This document shows, in pieces, positions 25,565 through 33,308 of a stretch of 64,000 bases of DNA. The DNA comes from Halocalculus aciditolerans (lineage in GTDB: Archaea > Halobacteriota > Halobacteria > Halobacteriales > Halobacteriaceae), in contig NZ_BMPG01000001.1 of NCBI RefSeq assembly GCF_014647475.1, positions 806,001 through 870,000 of the forward strand. The letters are read 5' to 3'. The position numbers were made by a program, and so were the translations under genes. Numbering within the stretch: position 1 is the stretch's first letter; each line of letters opens with the position of its first letter. The notes under the pieces were generated by a model. That model saw only the letters and a program-made list of their open reading frames with translations, was not told the origin of the DNA and ran no database searches.

Positions 25565-25732
25565 TTACGCGGGGAGCGAGTCGATGTCGCCGTCGATCTT
25601 GACGAACCCGTAGCCGCAGTCGGTGCAGAACCACTTCGTCTTCAACCCGAGGTGGAGGTGGGTCGCGGCCGCGCGGTAGAACTCCTGTTCCGCGTCGCAG
25701 TCGGGGCACTCCCGTTCCAGTTCCGTAGCCAT
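25565..25732 (-). CDS. Small zinc-ribbon protein
   Basis: 55 residues: MATELERECPDCDAEQEFYR, then KTKWFCTDCGYGFVKIDGDI. Two CxxC pairs form a zinc ribbon; the spacing and the TDCGYGFVKID segment recall small haloarchaeal zinc-finger proteins of unknown role. The ATG at 25732 gives a complete product. It is convergent with the metallopeptidase gene. Confidence 0.75.
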   Translation of the reverse strand: MATELERECPDCDAEQEFYRAAATHLHLGLKTKWFCTDCGYGFVKIDGDIDSLPA

Positions 25733-25878
25733 ACTCGCTCCTCTGGCCGGCGCGTACGTTAACGTACTGGTTCGACCGGCCGGTACTGTTCACATGAGGC
25801 GATTGTGACGGGAGAAACGTCGGAGCCGTCGTTTCCGAAACCCCCCGACTGCTCGGCGGCTGCGAACGCCGCTGCGCG

Positions 25879-25957
25879 CGGCCTCCGGCCGTGCTTGCGG
25901 GTTGGTTCGAGAGAGCGAAGCTCTCTCGTCATCACGAAAGGCGCTTTGCGCCTTTCG
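25879..25957. repeat. Hairpin cluster in a 419-bp intergenic region
   Basis: Between the zinc-ribbon gene and the Vms1-like gene (25733-26151) no coding sequence is supported. Three perfect hairpins are present: 25879-25891 (5-bp stem, loop TCC), 25908-25928 (9-bp stem, loop GAA) and 25935-25957 (10-bp stem, loop TTT). Loop type and order match the cluster at 53.4 kb. The rest of the region shows nothing recognisable. Confidence 0.75.
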
Positions 25958-26151
25958 AACGATCTCGCTCGCCGAGCAGTCGGCCCCCTTTCGATTTCCA
26001 ACCCCGCGGTGGTTGTGGCGATGGTCTATGCGTATCTGAACACCTCGGACCGACCACGCCGCCGCGCCGAGACCGCTCTGCACCGAACGCCTCCGCACCG
26101 CCCGAGCGACGCCACCACGAGTCGATAAACCGAATGTGGCGATATGGATAT

Positions 26152-27201
26152 CTACTCGATGGGGAAGCGGAGGAGTGCGCCGACGCCGTCGAACCCGCGG
26201 ACGAACCGCGCCCCGCGGTCGGAGTCCGCAGACACGACGACGCAGTCGCCGCCCTCGTCTTCCGCGCGCTCGCGGAGGTGCTGTCGGCGTTCCGCGTCCA
26301 GCGACGCCGCGACGAGGAGGGTATCGACCGCGCCGTACGTGAGCGCGTCGTCCACCGCGTCCACGCCGTACGCGACTGTTTCGTCGCCCACCCCGTCGAA
26401 GAACGCGTCCAGTGTCTCTCGAACCTCGCCGTCCGCGTCGAAGTCGTCGCGCGCCCGCTCCGCGAGTTCGCGCAGGCCCGTCTCGGAGGCGTGGTCGACG
26501 GGGTACGTGTCGAGGAGGCGGTCGGCGAGTCGATAGTCGAGCACGTCGGCGTCGCGGAACTCCTCGACCGTGATTTCGGTGCCGCCGAGCGCGAGGCCGT
26601 CGACGAGCGGGTCGGTGAACGCGTCCGCCGCGGCCGCACCGACCTCCGCGAAGAACGCGCGTTTCTGGGCCTCGCGGCGGCGCGCGAACCGCGCCGCCGA
26701 CTGCCCGCCCTTCGAGTGCTTCCCCATCACGTCGCTGTCGACCCGCTCCACGGGCGTCACCCCGCCGTCCTCGTAGACGCCGAGCGCCGCGCCGCCGCGC
26801 TCCACCACCAGCAGGCCGTACCGCCCGCCGCCGCGTTCTGCGGCGTCGAGCGGCTCGGTCACGAACGCGTTCTCGACCGCGTAGACCCGCTCGCTGACTG
26901 GCCGGTCGAGGTCGTCGAACACGAACTCCGTCAGGCTGCCGTCGACGACGCCCGCGTAGACCGCGAGGCCGCCGTCGGGGATCTCCGTATACTCGTGGAG
27001 GCGGTGGCGCACCGCACCGAGCGCCTCCACGACGGGCTCGCTCGCCGACTCGTCTAAGTATTCGGCCGCCGCGTGGTCTTCTTCCACGTCCGCTAGCGCG
27101 GCGTTCAAATCACCGTCCGGCGGGAGCGTGAGGGAGACGAGGCGGTTCTCGTCGGCGTCGACGGACCGGACGGCCGCGAGCCGATCAGCAAACGAAGCCA
27201 T
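26152..27201 (-). CDS. Vms1/Ankzf1-like peptidyl-tRNA hydrolase (aRF1 relative)
   Basis: 349 residues. The middle domain has the release-factor-like loop GKHSKGGQSAARFARRREAQ (GGQ at about 165-167), followed by the eRF1 domain 3-like C-terminus with TLLVAASLDAERRQHLRERA. It lacks the stop-codon-reading NIKS domain of aRF1. In eukaryotes Vms1/ANKZF1 frees stalled nascent chains from tRNA on split ribosomes; the archaeal proteins are inferred to do the same. Single gene, 63 nt after the aspS end on the same strand. Confidence 0.85.
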   Translation of the reverse strand: MASFADRLAAVRSVDADENRLVSLTLPPDGDLNAALADVEEDHAAAEYLDESASEPVVEALGAVRHRLHEYTEIPDGGLAVYAGVVDGSLTEFVFDDLDRPVSERVYAVENAFVTEPLDAAERGGGRYGLLVVERGGAALGVYEDGGVTPVERVDSDVMGKHSKGGQSAARFARRREAQKRAFFAEVGAAAADAFTDPLVDGLALGGTEITVEEFRDADVLDYRLADRLLDTYPVDHASETGLRELAERARDDFDADGEVRETLDAFFDGVGDETVAYGVDAVDDALTYGAVDTLLVAASLDAERRQHLRERAEDEGGDCVVVSADSDRGARFVRGFDGVGALLRFPIE

Positions 27202-27264
27202 CGTCTCCCGTTATCGGACGCCGAGAAAAAGGTCTTCCCGCCGAATCGCCGTGGGACCGCGAAC

Positions 27265-28575
27265 CTAGGGCGTGAGGCGCGTCGGGTCGCGCGGGAAGAG
27301 GATGGCTTCCTTGATGTTGTCGAGGTCGCAGACCTTCTGGACGAGTCGGTCGATACCGAGGCCGTAGCCGCCGTGGGGCGGCGTCCCGTAGCTGAGGCCT
27401 TCGAGGTAGAACTCGAAGTTCTCCTCCGGGACGTCGTTCTCCGCCATGACCTCCTTCATGACGTCGACGTCGTGCTGACGCTGGCCGCCCGAGGAGAGCT
27501 CCTGGCCCTTGTAGATGAGGTCGAACTTCCGGGAGGCGATGTCGTCGCCCTCGACGTCCTGCATGTAGTAGAACTTCTCGCCGGGGTAGCCGACGACGAA
27601 GAACGCGGGGTGGCCCTGCTCCTCGAAGTGCTGGCCGAGCAGGCGCTCGCCCTTCGTGTCGAGGTCCGTGGGGTCCTCGGGGAAGTGGCCGAACTGGGCT
27701 TCGAGGATGTCGAGGGCTTCGTCGAACGTGATGCGCGGGAAGTCCTCTTCCGGGACGGTGAGGTCCACGCCGAGCTCGTCGAGTTCGCGCTCGGCCTCGT
27801 CGGCGACGGCCCGGAGCGCGTAGCGCAGCGACTCCTCCTGAACGTCCATGACGTCGTGGTGGTCCTCGATGTAGGAGAGCTCGACGTCGAACATCGAGAT
27901 CTCGGAGACGTGACGGCTCGTCGCGAAGTCCTCCGCGCGGAACGCCGTCCCGACCTCGTAGATCTTATCGAAGCCCGACGCCATCAGAATCTGCTTGTAG
28001 AGCTGCGGGCTCTGCGAGAGGAACGCCTCCTGTTCGTAGTAGACGACCGGGAAGAGCTCCGCGCCGCCTTCCGCGCCGCCCTTCGAGATTAAGGGAGTTT
28101 CGACGTCGACGTAGCCCTCGTTCTGGAACCACTCCTCCATCGCGTCCATCAGCTTCGACTTCAGCGTGAAGACCGCCATCACCTCGGGCTGGCGGAGGTC
28201 GACGCCGCGGTGGTCGAGGCGCGTGGAGAGGTCGGCGTCGACGTCCTTCGAGATTTCGAGCGGGAGCGGCGCGTCCGCCTCGTCGATAACCTCCAGTTCC
28301 TCGGGGACGAGTTCGACGCCGCCGGGGGCCTGCCCGGACTCCGTGACCTCGCCCGTGACGCGGACGACGTCCTCTGCGCCCAGCTCCTCGGCCTGCTCGA
28401 AGAGCTCGGGCTCGCGGTCCTCCTTGAAGACGCCCTGAATGAGGCCGTCGCGGTCGCGGACGATGACGAACACCAGCCCGCCGAGGTCGCGGAGTTCGTG
28501 AACGTGCCCCGCGACGGACACCGTCTCGCCGTCCATCGCTTCCGTAATCTCACTCGTATACGTGCGTTCGATCAT
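27265..28575 (-). CDS. aspS: Aspartyl-tRNA synthetase (archaeal type)
   Basis: 436 residues. An N-terminal OB fold for anticodon binding (about 1-105, [20 protein letters not shown] onward) precedes the class II catalytic core: motif 2 [21 protein letters not shown] and motif 3 [14 protein letters not shown]. The archaeal enzyme often also charges tRNA-Asn (non-discriminating), later amidated by GatCAB; whether this one does depends on anticodon-contact residues that were not assessed. The ATG start gives the standard family N-terminus. Confidence 0.96.
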   Translation of the reverse strand: MIERTYTSEITEAMDGETVSVAGHVHELRDLGGLVFVIVRDRDGLIQGVFKEDREPELFEQAEELGAEDVVRVTGEVTESGQAPGGVELVPEELEVIDEADAPLPLEISKDVDADLSTRLDHRGVDLRQPEVMAVFTLKSKLMDAMEEWFQNEGYVDVETPLISKGGAEGGAELFPVVYYEQEAFLSQSPQLYKQILMASGFDKIYEVGTAFRAEDFATSRHVSEISMFDVELSYIEDHHDVMDVQEESLRYALRAVADEAERELDELGVDLTVPEEDFPRITFDEALDILEAQFGHFPEDPTDLDTKGERLLGQHFEEQGHPAFFVVGYPGEKFYYMQDVEGDDIASRKFDLIYKGQELSSGGQRQHDVDVMKEVMAENDVPEENFEFYLEGLSYGTPPHGGYGLGIDRLVQKVCDLDNIKEAILFPRDPTRLTP

Positions 28576-28792
28576 GAGTGGTCGGTTACCCTCCTCTATC
28601 TGACTCGGGCACTTGACTACTGCTATCCGGCGTCGACGGCCAGCCCCGACGCGCAGTTCCGGCCCGCTCCGGCGAGCCGCCTCCTCAGGCGGCCGGGCCG
28701 CCGGACCACTGACCCAGAGGAACCGACCGGGCGCGAAACGACCGGGCGTGTTCGCGGGAAACTCCTATGAGGCTTCCCGTCCCACTTCGAGT

Positions 28793-29053
28793 ATGAGCGA
28801 CGACCTCGTGCTGTACTCGCTGGACGGCTGTCCGTACTGTCAGAAAGTCCACGACGCCCTCGACGACCTCGGTCTCGACTACGAGACGCGCTGGGTGGAG
28901 GGCCTCCACTCGACGCGGAACGAGGTGAAGCGCGTGAGCGGGCAGCGCGCCGTGCCCGTCCTCGTCGACGACGACCGCGGCGTCACGATGGCGGAGTCCG
29001 CGAACATCGTCGAGTACGTCGAGAAGACGCTCGCGCCCGCGGTAGACGCATAG
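28793..29053 (+). CDS. Glutaredoxin / GST N-terminal-like thioredoxin-fold protein
   Basis: 86 residues from MSDDLVLYSLDGCPYCQKVH. The CPYC redox centre is at about 13-16, and QRAVPVLVDDDRGVTMAESANIVEYVEKTL is the cis-Pro and C-terminal helix of a glutaredoxin/GST N-terminal fold. Haloarchaea use gamma-glutamylcysteine rather than glutathione, so it likely works with that thiol. The next gene starts directly after the stop codon, forming an operon with the cobalamin adenosyltransferase. Confidence 0.88.
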   Translation: MSDDLVLYSLDGCPYCQKVHDALDDLGLDYETRWVEGLHSTRNEVKRVSGQRAVPVLVDDDRGVTMAESANIVEYVEKTLAPAVDA

Positions 29054-29587
29054 ATGAAGATCTACACCGGCCGCGGCGACGAGGGGATGACGGACCTCCA
29101 GGACATGTCCCGCGTCTCGAAGACGAACCCCCGCATCGAGGCCTACGGCACCGTCGACGAGGCGAACACCGTCGTCGGGATGGCGCGCCCCACCGGCTAC
29201 GACGACATCGACGAGTGGCTCTCCGGCGCGCAGAACCACCTCCACGTCATCCAGGCGGACCTCGCGAACCCCGACCCCGACGAGGACTCGCCCGTCATCA
29301 CCGAAGCGCACGTCGACGAACTCGAAGCGTGGATCGACACCGCCGAAGCCGAACTGGAGCCGCTCACGCACTTCATCCTCCCCGGCGGGAGCGAGACCGG
29401 GTCGCGACTCCACCACGCCCGCGCCGTCTGCCGGCGCGCCGAACGCCGCGCCGTCACCCTCGCCGACGACGAAGACGTCAACGCCGCCGTCGTCGCCTAC
29501 CTCAACCGCCTTTCCGACGCCCTCTTCGAGTGGGCGCGCCTCGTCAACGCCCGCGAAGGCGTCCCCGAACACCAGCCAACCTACTGA
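29054..29587 (+). CDS. Cob(I)alamin adenosyltransferase, PduO type
   Basis: 177 residues with the family's ATP-binding start YTGRGDEGMTDLQDMSRVSK, the EAYGTVDEANTVVGMAR segment and the C-terminal CRRAERRAVTLADD and YLNRLSDALFEWAR helices. Makes adenosylcobalamin from cob(I)alamin and ATP, the cofactor of methylmalonyl-CoA mutase. This links it functionally to the propionyl-CoA carboxylase genes 16 kb away. Zero-spacing with the glutaredoxin-like gene suggests co-transcription and perhaps thiol-linked cobalt reduction (inference). Confidence 0.92.
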   Translation: MKIYTGRGDEGMTDLQDMSRVSKTNPRIEAYGTVDEANTVVGMARPTGYDDIDEWLSGAQNHLHVIQADLANPDPDEDSPVITEAHVDELEAWIDTAEAELEPLTHFILPGGSETGSRLHHARAVCRRAERRAVTLADDEDVNAAVVAYLNRLSDALFEWARLVNAREGVPEHQPTY

Positions 29588-29630
29588 GTCCGCCGACACG
29601 CTTATTCTCCGTCCGGGTATACTGTCGCCT

Positions 29631-29888
29631 ATGAACCAACACTTCAAAGACGCGCAACACCACCTCACCAAAGCCGCCGAAGACGCCCGACACGGCATCG
29701 AGGACGAACTCGACGACGTCGAAACCCGCGTCCGCGAACTCATCGGCAAGGAGAAAGACCCCGAGCCCTCCCGCGTCGAAAAACTCCAAGCGGACCTCAA
29801 GAACCTCGAACAGCGCGCCGAAGGCGAAGCCAAGAACGCCATCGGCGACGCCCGCCTCAAAATCGACGCCTACCGCAACTCCGAATAA
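29631..29888 (+). CDS. Small helical haloarchaeal protein (DUF7553-like)
   Basis: 85 residues, almost entirely charged amphipathic helices: MNQHFKDAQHHLTKAAEDAR, ELDDVETRVRELIGKEKDPE and LKNLEQRAEGEAKNAIGDAR. It resembles short conserved haloarchaeal proteins predicted to form helical bundles or oligomers. Function unknown. It lies 43 nt after the adenosyltransferase and just before tRNA-Val. Confidence 0.75.
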   Translation: MNQHFKDAQHHLTKAAEDARHGIEDELDDVETRVRELIGKEKDPEPSRVEKLQADLKNLEQRAEGEAKNAIGDARLKIDAYRNSE

Positions 29889-29927
29889 GCACCCTTAAGG
29901 GTTCCCTCCCTCTACATCGAACTGTCC

Positions 29928-30002
29928 GGGTCGGTGGTCTAGTCCGGTTATGACGGCTCCTTCACACGGAGCAGGCCGGCGGTTCGAATCCGCCCCGACC
30001 CA
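29928..30002 (+). tRNA. tRNA-Val (anticodon CAC)
   Basis: 75 bases that fold as a cloverleaf: acceptor stem GGGTCGG paired with CCGACCC, D arm gtctagtccggttatgac, anticodon stem GCTCC/GGAGC with loop TTCACAC (anticodon CAC, reading GUG), variable AGGCC, T arm GGCGG-TTCGAAT-CCGCC and discriminator A at 30002. CCA is not encoded, and there is no intron. Confidence 0.95.
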
Positions 30003-30066
30003 CTAATTCTGTCGCGAGTCACCGACGAGCGACGAATTCGTTCGGAGGGGCGATTCGAACTAGGGA

Positions 30067-30127
30067 GGACGCGCAAGCGGTAGCGAGCGCGTCCGACCGT
30101 AGTTGACGCGAGCGGAGCGAGCGTCAA
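30067..30127. repeat. Two hairpins downstream of tRNA-Val
   Basis: 30067-30094 has a 7-bp stem (ggacgcg/cgcgtcc) around caagcggtagcgag, and 30103-30127 has a 6-bp stem (ttgacg/cgtcaa) around cgagcggagcgag. The inner parts are alike while the stems differ. They sit between tRNA-Val and a partial copy of its 3' end; the rest of 30003-30288 shows no gene. Confidence 0.6.
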
Positions 30128-30130
30128 GGA

Positions 30131-30148
30131 CGAATCCGCCTCGACCCA
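30131..30148 (+). repeat. Partial copy of the tRNA-Val 3' end (possible attachment-site scar)
   Basis: cgaatccgcctcgaccca matches 29985-30002 (T arm and acceptor end plus discriminator) at 17 of 18 positions. Integrating elements that use tRNA genes leave such 3'-end copies. No integrase or element is present now in the 128 bp between. Confidence 0.5.
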
Positions 30149-30288
30149 TGAACGTTCTCGACGAGCGATAGTGACCATGGTCGCGGGGAGCGGCACGAGT
30201 GGTTCGAAATCGGCCGTGACGAATCCGCGTCGGCGAAGCGCGTCTCTGGAACGACGAGGGTGACCGATAGCGTTGCTGTGGTGTTCGG

Positions 30289-30462
30289 TTAGCGTTCGGT
30301 GTGGTCGGGTTCGGGCTCGGGTTCGTCGGGGGCGGTCGGTGGTGGTGTGGCGTCGGGGGTTGGAAGGCGTTCGTTGCAGAAGGGGCAGTGGGTGGTGTTG
30401 ACGAAGGTGTTGACGAGTCGGTCGCAGTCGGGGCACGGTTCCACGGGGGCGCTATCGGTCAT
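30289..30462 (-). CDS. Small zinc-ribbon protein
   Basis: 57 residues: MTDSAPVEPCPDCDRLVNTF, then NTTHCPFCNERLPTPD and a Pro/Glu-rich tail (PDEPEPEPDHTER). Two CxxC pairs 15 residues apart form a zinc ribbon. An AT-rich stretch upstream (about 30489-30496 on this strand) could be its promoter. Function unknown. Confidence 0.7.
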   Translation of the reverse strand: MTDSAPVEPCPDCDRLVNTFVNTTHCPFCNERLPTPDATPPPTAPDEPEPEPDHTER

Positions 30463-30519
30463 GAACAACCGTTCGTGTCGGTGCCCCTTAGTTATTGCCT
30501 AGCCAAGGTGTTGTGTTGG

Positions 30520-31497
30520 TCAGTCGGCGTCGTGACCGGTGGCGTCGTCGAGGCGGACGGTGGGGGTGGCGTTCTGGGTCGCGTCGGTGGGGAGGAAGTC
30601 GGTGAGGGCGGTGGTGAGGTGGCGGCTGCCGATGATGGCGAAGCCGGCGAAGACGACGAGGAAGCCGGCGACGGTGAGGGGGGTGATGGTTTCGTCGAGG
30701 ACGAGTGCGCCGCCGGCGGTGGCGGCGAGGGGGACGACGTAGAAGATGAGGTTGGCGTGGGTGGGGCCGGCGTCGTCGAGGAGGGTGAAGTAGGCGATGA
30801 AGGCGAGCGCGCCGGCGAAGACGCCGACGAAGGCGAGGGCGGCGAGGCCGGTGTGGGTCCAGGTGACGGCGTCGAGGGTCTGGCCGTCGGCGGCGGCGAG
30901 GGCGTGGGTGAGGAGTGCGCCGAGGGGGAAGGCCCAGGCGGTGCGCGTGGTGCTGGAGAGGTCGCCGTCGGCGCGGCGGATGAGGACGCTGCCGAGGGCG
31001 GCGCTGGCGGCGCCGCCGAGGAGGAGGAGTTTGCCGAGGCCGCCGGCGAGGAGGCTGTCGGGGGTGGGGTTGACGACGACGGCGACGCCGAGGAGGCCGA
31101 CGGCCATGCCGAGCGCGGTGCGGCGGGAGAGGCGTTCGTCGTCGAGGAGGAGGGCGGCGAAGACGGGTGTGAGGATGGGGTTGAGGCTGAAGACGATCGC
31201 GCCGATGGCGCTGGTGGCGTACTGCTGGCCGACGAAGAGGAAGGCGTTGGTGAGGCCGACGGAGAAGACGCCGGCGGCGGCGATGGCGGCGAGGTCGCGG
31301 CGGCTGCGGGGGAGCAGGCTCCGGAGCGGGCGGGTGAGGAGGACGTAGGCGGCGAGGGCGACGGCGGCGACGTCGAAGCGGAGGGAGACGAAGAGGAGCG
31401 GCGGGAAGAACTGGAGGCCGTACTTCGCGGCGACGAACGTGCCGCCGAAGAGGAGGCTGGCGGCGAGGAAGGCGAGGGCGGTGCGGCGCGCGGCCAC
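30520..31497 (-). CDS. EamA/DMT-family transporter
   Basis: 325 residues from GTG at 31497 (VAARRTALAFLAASLLFGGT), the only suitable start near the first helix. Ten hydrophobic helices form two EamA repeats: the first ends near VVVNPTPDSL, the second near FAGFAIIGSRH, with the typical ALNPILTPVFAALLLDDERL-like SLNPILTPVFAA segment. Likely exports a small metabolite or drug. It is divergent from a FilR1-like regulator; two palindromes lie in the shared promoter region. Confidence 0.88.
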   Translation of the reverse strand: MAARRTALAFLAASLLFGGTFVAAKYGLQFFPPLLFVSLRFDVAAVALAAYVLLTRPLRSLLPRSRRDLAAIAAAGVFSVGLTNAFLFVGQQYATSAIGAIVFSLNPILTPVFAALLLDDERLSRRTALGMAVGLLGVAVVVNPTPDSLLAGGLGKLLLLGGAASAALGSVLIRRADGDLSSTTRTAWAFPLGALLTHALAAADGQTLDAVTWTHTGLAALAFVGVFAGALAFIAYFTLLDDAGPTHANLIFYVVPLAATAGGALVLDETITPLTVAGFLVVFAGFAIIGSRHLTTALTDFLPTDATQNATPTVRLDDATGHDAD

Positions 31498-31623
31498 TAC
31501 GCGGTCACCTCCGCGGGCGAGAGAGCGAGGAGTTCGTGCATACACGGATGGAGGGGCGTCAGGGGGATAGTGCCGTCCAGAAATCGTTTCGCGGGCGCGG
31601 CCGGGGCGGGCGGCGCGCGGGAC

Positions 31624-31651
31624 GTTGCACGGCGTGCAACCCTTGCAGGGT
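31624..31651. promoter_or_regulatory. Two adjoining palindromes in the EamA/regulator intergenic region
   Basis: GTTGCAC-GGC-GTGCAAC at 31624-31640 is a perfect 7-bp inverted repeat, and ACCCT-TGC-AGGGT at 31639-31651 overlaps it by two bases. They lie between the start codons of divergent genes (31497 and 31691), with a gatttacc TATA-like stretch following at about 31663. A binding site for the divergently encoded regulator is the likely meaning. Confidence 0.6.
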
Positions 31652-31690
31652 GGAAAGCGATTTACCGCGAGGGCGAGGAAGGAGGAGTAT

Positions 31691-32482
31691 ATGGAGTCCG
31701 TGCTGGAGGAAGTGGAGTTTCTCGCGCGCTCGCCGAACCGCGTCGAGGTCCTGCGGCTGCTCGCGGAGGACCGGCAGACGCGGGACGAACTGGCGGCGGC
31801 GACGGGGGCGTCGCAGGCGACGCTCGGCCGCATCCTCACCGACTTCCAGGAGCGGTCGTGGGTGCGGCGGGCGGGCGCGCAGTACGTCGCGACGGCGACG
31901 GGTCGGCTGGTGGCGAGCGGGTTCACCGACCTCCTCAACATCATCGAGACGGAGCGGGAGCTCCGCGACATCGTGGAGTATCTGCCGACGCACGCGATGG
32001 ATTTCGATCTGGGGCGGCTGGCGGACGCGACCATCGTGACGCCGAGTCAGACGCGGCCGGACGCACCCGTAAAACGCGTCGTCGACCTGATTCGGGACGC
32101 AGAGGCGGTCACGGTGTTCTCGCACGCGTTCAACAACCAGAGTCTGGAGGCCGTCGAAGCGCGCGTCGCGGCGGGCGAGCAGACGTTCCGCGCGGTCTTC
32201 TCGGAGCGCGCCATCGACGCGCTCGCGGACGACGCGCCGCTCCGCCGGCAGTTGGAGTCCCTCCTCGACGCGGACGGCGCGGAAATCCGCGTGCGCGACG
32301 AGGATATCCCGCTCGCCGTCACGACGGCGGACGAGACGGTCCACATGCTCTTGCGCGACGAGAACGGCGTGCTGCAGGCGTCGCTCGACACCGATGACGA
32401 CGCGGTCCGGTCGTGGGCGCGCGACACCTTCGACCACTACTGGCGCACCGCGACGCCCCTCGACGCCGCCGACCTCGCCTGA
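31691..32482 (+). CDS. Winged-helix regulator with FilR1-like sensor domain
   Basis: 263 residues. N-terminal wHTH (about 5-75: SPNRVEVLRLLAEDRQTRDEL, then SQATLGRILTDFQERSWVRR), followed by a middle/C-terminal domain like that of the methanogen regulator FilR1 (RRVVDLIRDAEAVTVFS-type start through HMLLRDENGVLQASL and the WARDTFDHYWRTATPL end). Such haloarchaeal regulators usually control nearby transporters. A strong GGAGGAG ribosome site precedes the start. Divergent from the EamA gene. Confidence 0.85.
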   Translation: MESVLEEVEFLARSPNRVEVLRLLAEDRQTRDELAAATGASQATLGRILTDFQERSWVRRAGAQYVATATGRLVASGFTDLLNIIETERELRDIVEYLPTHAMDFDLGRLADATIVTPSQTRPDAPVKRVVDLIRDAEAVTVFSHAFNNQSLEAVEARVAAGEQTFRAVFSERAIDALADDAPLRRQLESLLDADGAEIRVRDEDIPLAVTTADETVHMLLRDENGVLQASLDTDDDAVRSWARDTFDHYWRTATPLDAADLA

Positions 32483-32594
32483 CTCGCGGTATTCCACTTA
32501 CTGATTCGACTCATCGAGACGACTCATCAAGGGGGTTTTCGGCGAGACCGCCGACGGGCGTCGACTTCTTCCGGGCGAGCGCGCAAGGACGAGT

Positions 32595-33239
32595 ATGGAC
32601 GTACTCGTCGCCGGCGCGCACGGGAAGGTCGGACAGCACGTGACCGAACTGCTCGCGGGGAGCGAGCACGGGGTTCGCGGGATGGTGCACGACCCGAAGT
32701 ACGCGGCAGATATCGAGGCGCTGGACGCGGAGCCGGTAGTGGCGGACCTGACGGACCCGGTGTCGCTCCCGGACGCCGTCGGCGGGTGTGACGCGGTCGT
32801 GTTCGCCGCGGGGTCGAGCGGCGCGGACGTCTGGGGCGTGGACTGCGAGGGCGCGAAACACCTCGTCGACGCCGCGGGCGACGCGGGCGCGGACCGCTTC
32901 GTGATGTTGAGCGCGATGAACGCCGACGCGCCCGAGGAGGGGCCCGAGGAACTCCGCGAGTACCTCCGCGCGAAAGCCGAGGCGGACGCCTACCTCCGCG
33001 AGAGCGACCGCACCGACACCATCGTGCGGCCGGGCGCGCTGACTGACGACCCCGGAACCGGCCGGGTTCGGACGGGCCGCGACCTCGACCGCGGCGAAGG
33101 GACGATTCCACGCGAGGACGTCGCGGAAACCCTCGTCACCGCCCTTCCGATGGCGAGCACGCACGGCGTGACGTTCGAAGTGCTCAGCGGCGACGACCCC
33201 ATCGAGCGCGCGCTCGACGACCCGGTCGACGACGCCTGA
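32595..33239 (+). CDS. NAD(P)-binding atypical short-chain dehydrogenase
   Basis: 214 residues. Rossmann nucleotide motif GAHGKVGQHV at about 7-16, then VVADLTDPVSLPDAVGGCDAV, FVMLSAMNADAPEE and IVRPGALTDDPGTG. This matches the NAD(P)H-binding (YwnB/SDR-a5-like) group without the classical YxxxK triad. May sense redox state or act on an unknown substrate. 69 nt before the SLC13 transporter. Confidence 0.88.
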   Translation: MDVLVAGAHGKVGQHVTELLAGSEHGVRGMVHDPKYAADIEALDAEPVVADLTDPVSLPDAVGGCDAVVFAAGSSGADVWGVDCEGAKHLVDAAGDAGADRFVMLSAMNADAPEEGPEELREYLRAKAEADAYLRESDRTDTIVRPGALTDDPGTGRVRTGRDLDRGEGTIPREDVAETLVTALPMASTHGVTFEVLSGDDPIERALDDPVDDA

Positions 33240-33308
33240 GCGCGGACGGGAACGAACGGACGGGCGGGACGCATCGCTTTTCTGCCGGGGCCGTGACGCG
33301 GGAAGTGT

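Noticed and set aside
29948-30436. 162-codon minus-strand frame through tRNA-Val
   Set aside because: It reads across the tRNA and the zinc-ribbon gene; artefact.
30301-32397. 698-codon plus-strand frame over the EamA gene
   Set aside because: Gly/Glu/Ala-rich shadow of EamA and the regulator; no domain, and it crosses two well-supported genes.
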